Below, one piece after another: positions 30,650 to 32,986 of a stretch of DNA of 32,986 nucleotides. This stretch comes from Puniceicoccales bacterium (GTDB lineage Bacteria > Verrucomicrobiota > Verrucomicrobiia > Opitutales > JAIRLM01). Below the pieces are notes generated by a model. That model worked only from the letters and a program-made list of their open reading frames with translations, was not told the DNA's origin and searched no databases. The DNA is taken from positions 1 to 32,986 of the forward strand of contig JAIRLM010000003.1 of assembly GCA_031259325.1 (NCBI GenBank), in the 5' to 3' direction. Every line of letters starts with the position of its first letter. The stretch's first letter is position 1. Position numbers and translations under genes: made by a program.

Positions 30650-32196
30650 GGCTTAAAATATTTGGCGTTCAATGTGATTGTGCATTGGAAGGGTTGCGCA
30701 CCCGGACGGGCCTCGGCAAGGGTTAGATTTCCCGTGGAACCAACAACGGGCAATGTTTCCAATTGTTCGAAGAACCGGCGAAATTTTGGTAAAATCTCCT
30801 CACCTTCATCGGCAAAGATACAACCGCCGATGGCAACTTCCCGCGGGGCGTCCCCGGATGATGACATCACCCGCAATTCGTCCAACCATCCATTCCCGCC
30901 GGCCACCAAAATATCCTGCAGTTCCTGGAACAGAGCCGTCCACGCCGCCTGGCAGGAGTGCACTTCGTTGGCCCGCTCCAATTGGGCGCGATATCCTTCC
31001 ATTTCCCCATTGAGTCGGCCGATGGACACCGCCGTTACTCTTTCTTCATCCGTTTTTTGGCGCAAACTGGCCAAATTCTGCCGCAATGCGTAATTTTGCG
31101 TCACGTGGTATAAATTTCCCAGCAGTAAAACACCGCATGCGACGGCACAGGCGGTTACTTTTGCGAGAAAACACCGGGCCTGCCGTTCCTTTTGCGCGAC
31201 CGCCGGGGGAACGACGACGGACGGATTGTCCATGGTTCCATTAAATAGCATTTCGGCACCGTGAAAAAGATGCATTCGGGTAATTTCATCCGGCACTTCT
31301 CCGGGAGCAGAAATTGGACACTTCCAGCTTTCGTTTACTACAATAACATTGGTCGGGTGTGTGAGATGTTTTTTAAGAAACCTAATCCAGGATCGACTTC
31401 CAGGTCTACTGCTAACAACGGCCATTTGGGTGTGGGGTCTTCCCTGAAGGCGGTGGAAGTAGTACAACTCGCATGTGTGAATTTCCGCCGCCAGTTCGTG
31501 AAAAAATTCATCCATCTTTTCCGCCAAATCTCCATTTCCAGAACAATCATTTTTTATCCAATCATCCCATTGGGCTTCGGCGTCCCCGTTCCCCAAAACG
31601 CGGGTCCATCCGTGGGGAAGACAGCGCGCGTAGGGGCGTTCACCGCCGGTAAAAACTAGAGAAATGGCTTCCTCGTCGATGCAGAGTTGGAGGAAATTTC
31701 CCGCATCCGCCGCCATGGCCGAGGAAAATTCAATGGCCAGTGGAACAAGCGCGCCTCTGGGATAGATTTTAGCGCGAAGAAACGCATCGAATATGGGCTT
31801 TACCTGCGACCAACGTTCCGCGAAAACGTAGGAGAGAAAGCGTTCGCCGGTGTCGTAGACGTGCAGGGGAAAAAAGTCCCAGGCAAATGCGTCCGATTTG
31901 ATGGGCAAATCCATTTCGATGGCGTCGGCGAGCATGATTCGACGCAAATCCGGCGCCACCGGGTGGTGTATGATGCACTTATGCAGTGGATGAATTTTTG
32001 GCAAAATGACGTGGCACCGATGCCGGCGAAATCCCTGGGGAACTTTGGCGAGCGCCGCGGCGAGGGATTCGGCCCCTCCATCGGCTAATGGTTGGGTAAA
32101 TATCCGTTTGATTTTGCAGGCACCCTTGGACCCTTCAGCGATGGCGGCCACAAGCCGACGCCGGCCGATGGAAATAATGGTCAACCGGCGTTTCAT
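30646..32196 (-). CDS. PilM-PilN fusion (GspL-like) inner-membrane assembly protein
   Basis: The 516-aa protein has a cytoplasmic, actin-like PilM/GspL part (about 1-330: LTIISIGRRRLVAAI, DAIEMDLP, FLQLCIDEEAISLVFTGGER). It is followed by one membrane helix (about 342-363, VTACAVACGVLLLGNLYHV), a coiled coil (LRQNLASLRQKTDEE) and a PilN-like periplasmic domain (WLDELRVMSSSGD to the end). In type IV pilus and type II secretion systems PilM and PilN are usually separate or joined as GspL; here they are one chain, followed by a PilO-like gene. I prefer ATG 32196 (MKRRLTIISIG) since the 12 residues added by ATG 32232 do not fit the first strand. No ribosome-binding site helps. No secretin, pilin or ATPase gene is nearby in the window. 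Confidence 0.75.
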   Translation of the reverse strand: MKRRLTIISIGRRRLVAAIAEGSKGACKIKRIFTQPLADGGAESLAAALAKVPQGFRRHRCHVILPKIHPLHKCIIHHPVAPDLRRIMLADAIEMDLPIKSDAFAWDFFPLHVYDTGERFLSYVFAERWSQVKPIFDAFLRAKIYPRGALVPLAIEFSSAMAADAGNFLQLCIDEEAISLVFTGGERPYARCLPHGWTRVLGNGDAEAQWDDWIKNDCSGNGDLAEKMDEFFHELAAEIHTCELYYFHRLQGRPHTQMAVVSSRPGSRSWIRFLKKHLTHPTNVIVVNESWKCPISAPGEVPDEITRMHLFHGAEMLFNGTMDNPSVVVPPAVAQKERQARCFLAKVTACAVACGVLLLGNLYHVTQNYALRQNLASLRQKTDEERVTAVSIGRLNGEMEGYRAQLERANEVHSCQAAWTALFQELQDILVAGGNGWLDELRVMSSSGDAPREVAIGGCIFADEGEEILPKFRRFFEQLETLPVVGSTGNLTLAEARPGAQPFQCTITLNAKYFKP

Positions 32197-32365
32197 CCAG
32201 GGCATACTACACAGGCATTGGGGCAAACGCATGGGAAGACGCTAGCGTTGAATGATTCCTTGTAAACGATGAAAACAAAAACACCACGGCCACTATGACG
32301 GAGGAAACTCTACTACGCAATAAAACGACTACAAAACAGTAACGCGCAGCCAACGCCTACCATCC

Positions 32366-32830
32366 CTAGCCACGATGAGACCCGACGAGAGAATAAACCT
32401 CCGCCTGATCATCCGGAGATACCCCATTTACCTTAAGCGCACAGGAAAAAATACATCTAGATACATGCCATAAAATAAACCTCTCAAGTGGCTTCTTCGC
32501 CATTACCTCGCGCACCGCTTCGGGCACCAACTTTATGATGGCATCCCGGAACGATTGCTTTTCGCCTTCGCCGGTTACCGCATCCAGCCCATAAATAAAA
32601 AGTGCCAGCGCCGATAGCGAGGGAGCATTCCATATGGACACCGCCCGCATCAACGCCAAATCCACCTTCAGCGTAACCACACGCTCCAGCCGCGAAACCA
32701 GCGCCGCCTGCTTTTCCTCATTCCCTTCACACGCGCGGAACGCTTGCATAAATCGCACTATCGTCCGATCGTGCGTCTCACCCGCACGCGAAGCATCGAA
32801 GGTGCTACCAATAACCGCAGGACTCAACAT
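32366..32830 (-). CDS. Hypothetical protein
   Basis: A 154-aa frame from ATG 32830 with AGAGG 7 nt upstream, so the start is well supported. The protein is soluble and helical, with blocks EEKQAALVSRLERVVTLKVD, LSALALFIYGLDAVTG and PEAVREVMAKKPLERFILWH. It has no signal peptide or membrane segment and contains two Cys near CIFSCALKV. I recognise no family. It lies on the same strand as the PilM-PilN gene, about 170 bp upstream of it, but there is no direct sign of a shared function; T3SS-related roles are conceivable given the secretin and chaperone elsewhere in the window. The intervening 32197-32365 region seems non-coding. Confidence 0.6.
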   Translation of the reverse strand: MLSPAVIGSTFDASRAGETHDRTIVRFMQAFRACEGNEEKQAALVSRLERVVTLKVDLALMRAVSIWNAPSLSALALFIYGLDAVTGEGEKQSFRDAIIKLVPEAVREVMAKKPLERFILWHVSRCIFSCALKVNGVSPDDQAEVYSLVGSHRG

Positions 32831-32986
32831 ACCTATGCCTCTTCACTCTTTAATGATGCCAAGTTTCCTTCCAATAAAACGAAAGAAAACAGTTATTTTT
32901 TCGCAAATGGCCACCATCTTACTCCACGCTGTGGCTCCGATCGACCGGTGCGCGCTGGGCTTTTTTTTTCCGTGCCACCCACAGCC
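32831..32986. other. Window-end intergenic sequence
   Basis: No gene seen. A run of nine T (about 32960-32968) follows a GC-rich segment but I could not fit a convincing hairpin to it, so I do not call a terminator. The promoter of the 32366-32830 gene should lie in this AT-rich leader. Confidence 0.3.

Noticed and set aside
1-32986. tRNA, rRNA, tmRNA, RNase P RNA or CRISPR array
   Set aside because: Scanned by eye for T-loop motifs, rRNA cores and spaced repeats; none found. A covariance-model search would be decisive.

Overview
The window reads as a chromosomal segment of a host-associated member of the PVC group, most likely Verrucomicrobiota. This rests on recognised families and has not been checked by phylogeny. 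The pointers are a putative Na+/H+ antiporter of the type common in Chlamydiae and Verrucomicrobia, a PilM-PilN fusion followed by an Amuc_1100-like protein, a tiny lipoprotein with a PWxRPxSWEG-like motif, and a PTS EIIA-diadenylate cyclase fusion. A type III secretion (T3SS) secretin with its own chaperone suggests life with a eukaryotic host. No tRNA, rRNA or CRISPR array was found.

Layout. Positions 1-2188 are accessory: the 3' end of an unknown gene, an IS481-type transposase remnant, and a minus-strand pair of glycine-zipper proteins (one of 43 aa). Positions 2189-5783 carry a K+-dependent-type membrane pyrophosphatase and a three-part c-di-AMP synthase (EIIA, a pyruvate-kinase-C-like region, DAC). 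An unknown minus-strand protein follows (5907-7055). Then come a Cys-rich OmpH/Skp-like chaperone, pyrH, pgi, a YoeB-type toxin-antitoxin pair, a small lipoprotein and rsmI (7156-11724). The T3SS secretin and its CesT-like chaperone lie on the minus strand (11727-14131), next to an unknown membrane protein. A HepT/MntA (HEPN/MNT) pair and a two-helix membrane protein follow. Positions 16680-23937 are mostly housekeeping: fmt, the antiporter, rarA, an IS630-like remnant, rodA and an RNase E/G gene.

Positions 24021-27655 form a second accessory island. It holds a 624-aa protein with 99-bp tandem repeats and a C-terminal region with macrodomain-like signature blocks, then a coiled-coil-rich protein whose leader and N-terminus are duplicated just downstream as a decayed copy. 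prfB, pssA, the PilO-like and PilM-PilN genes, and one more unknown gene complete the window.

Working model. The secretin and chaperone belong to a T3SS whose other parts lie outside the window. The accessory proteins that I cannot assign (5' partial gene, 808-1440, 5907-7055, 15603-16238, 24060-25934, 26150-27256, perhaps 32366-32830) are reasonable candidates for secreted effectors or inclusion-membrane-type proteins. Transposase remnants, tandem repeats and a partial gene duplication show that these islands are rearranging, while the housekeeping genes between them look intact.
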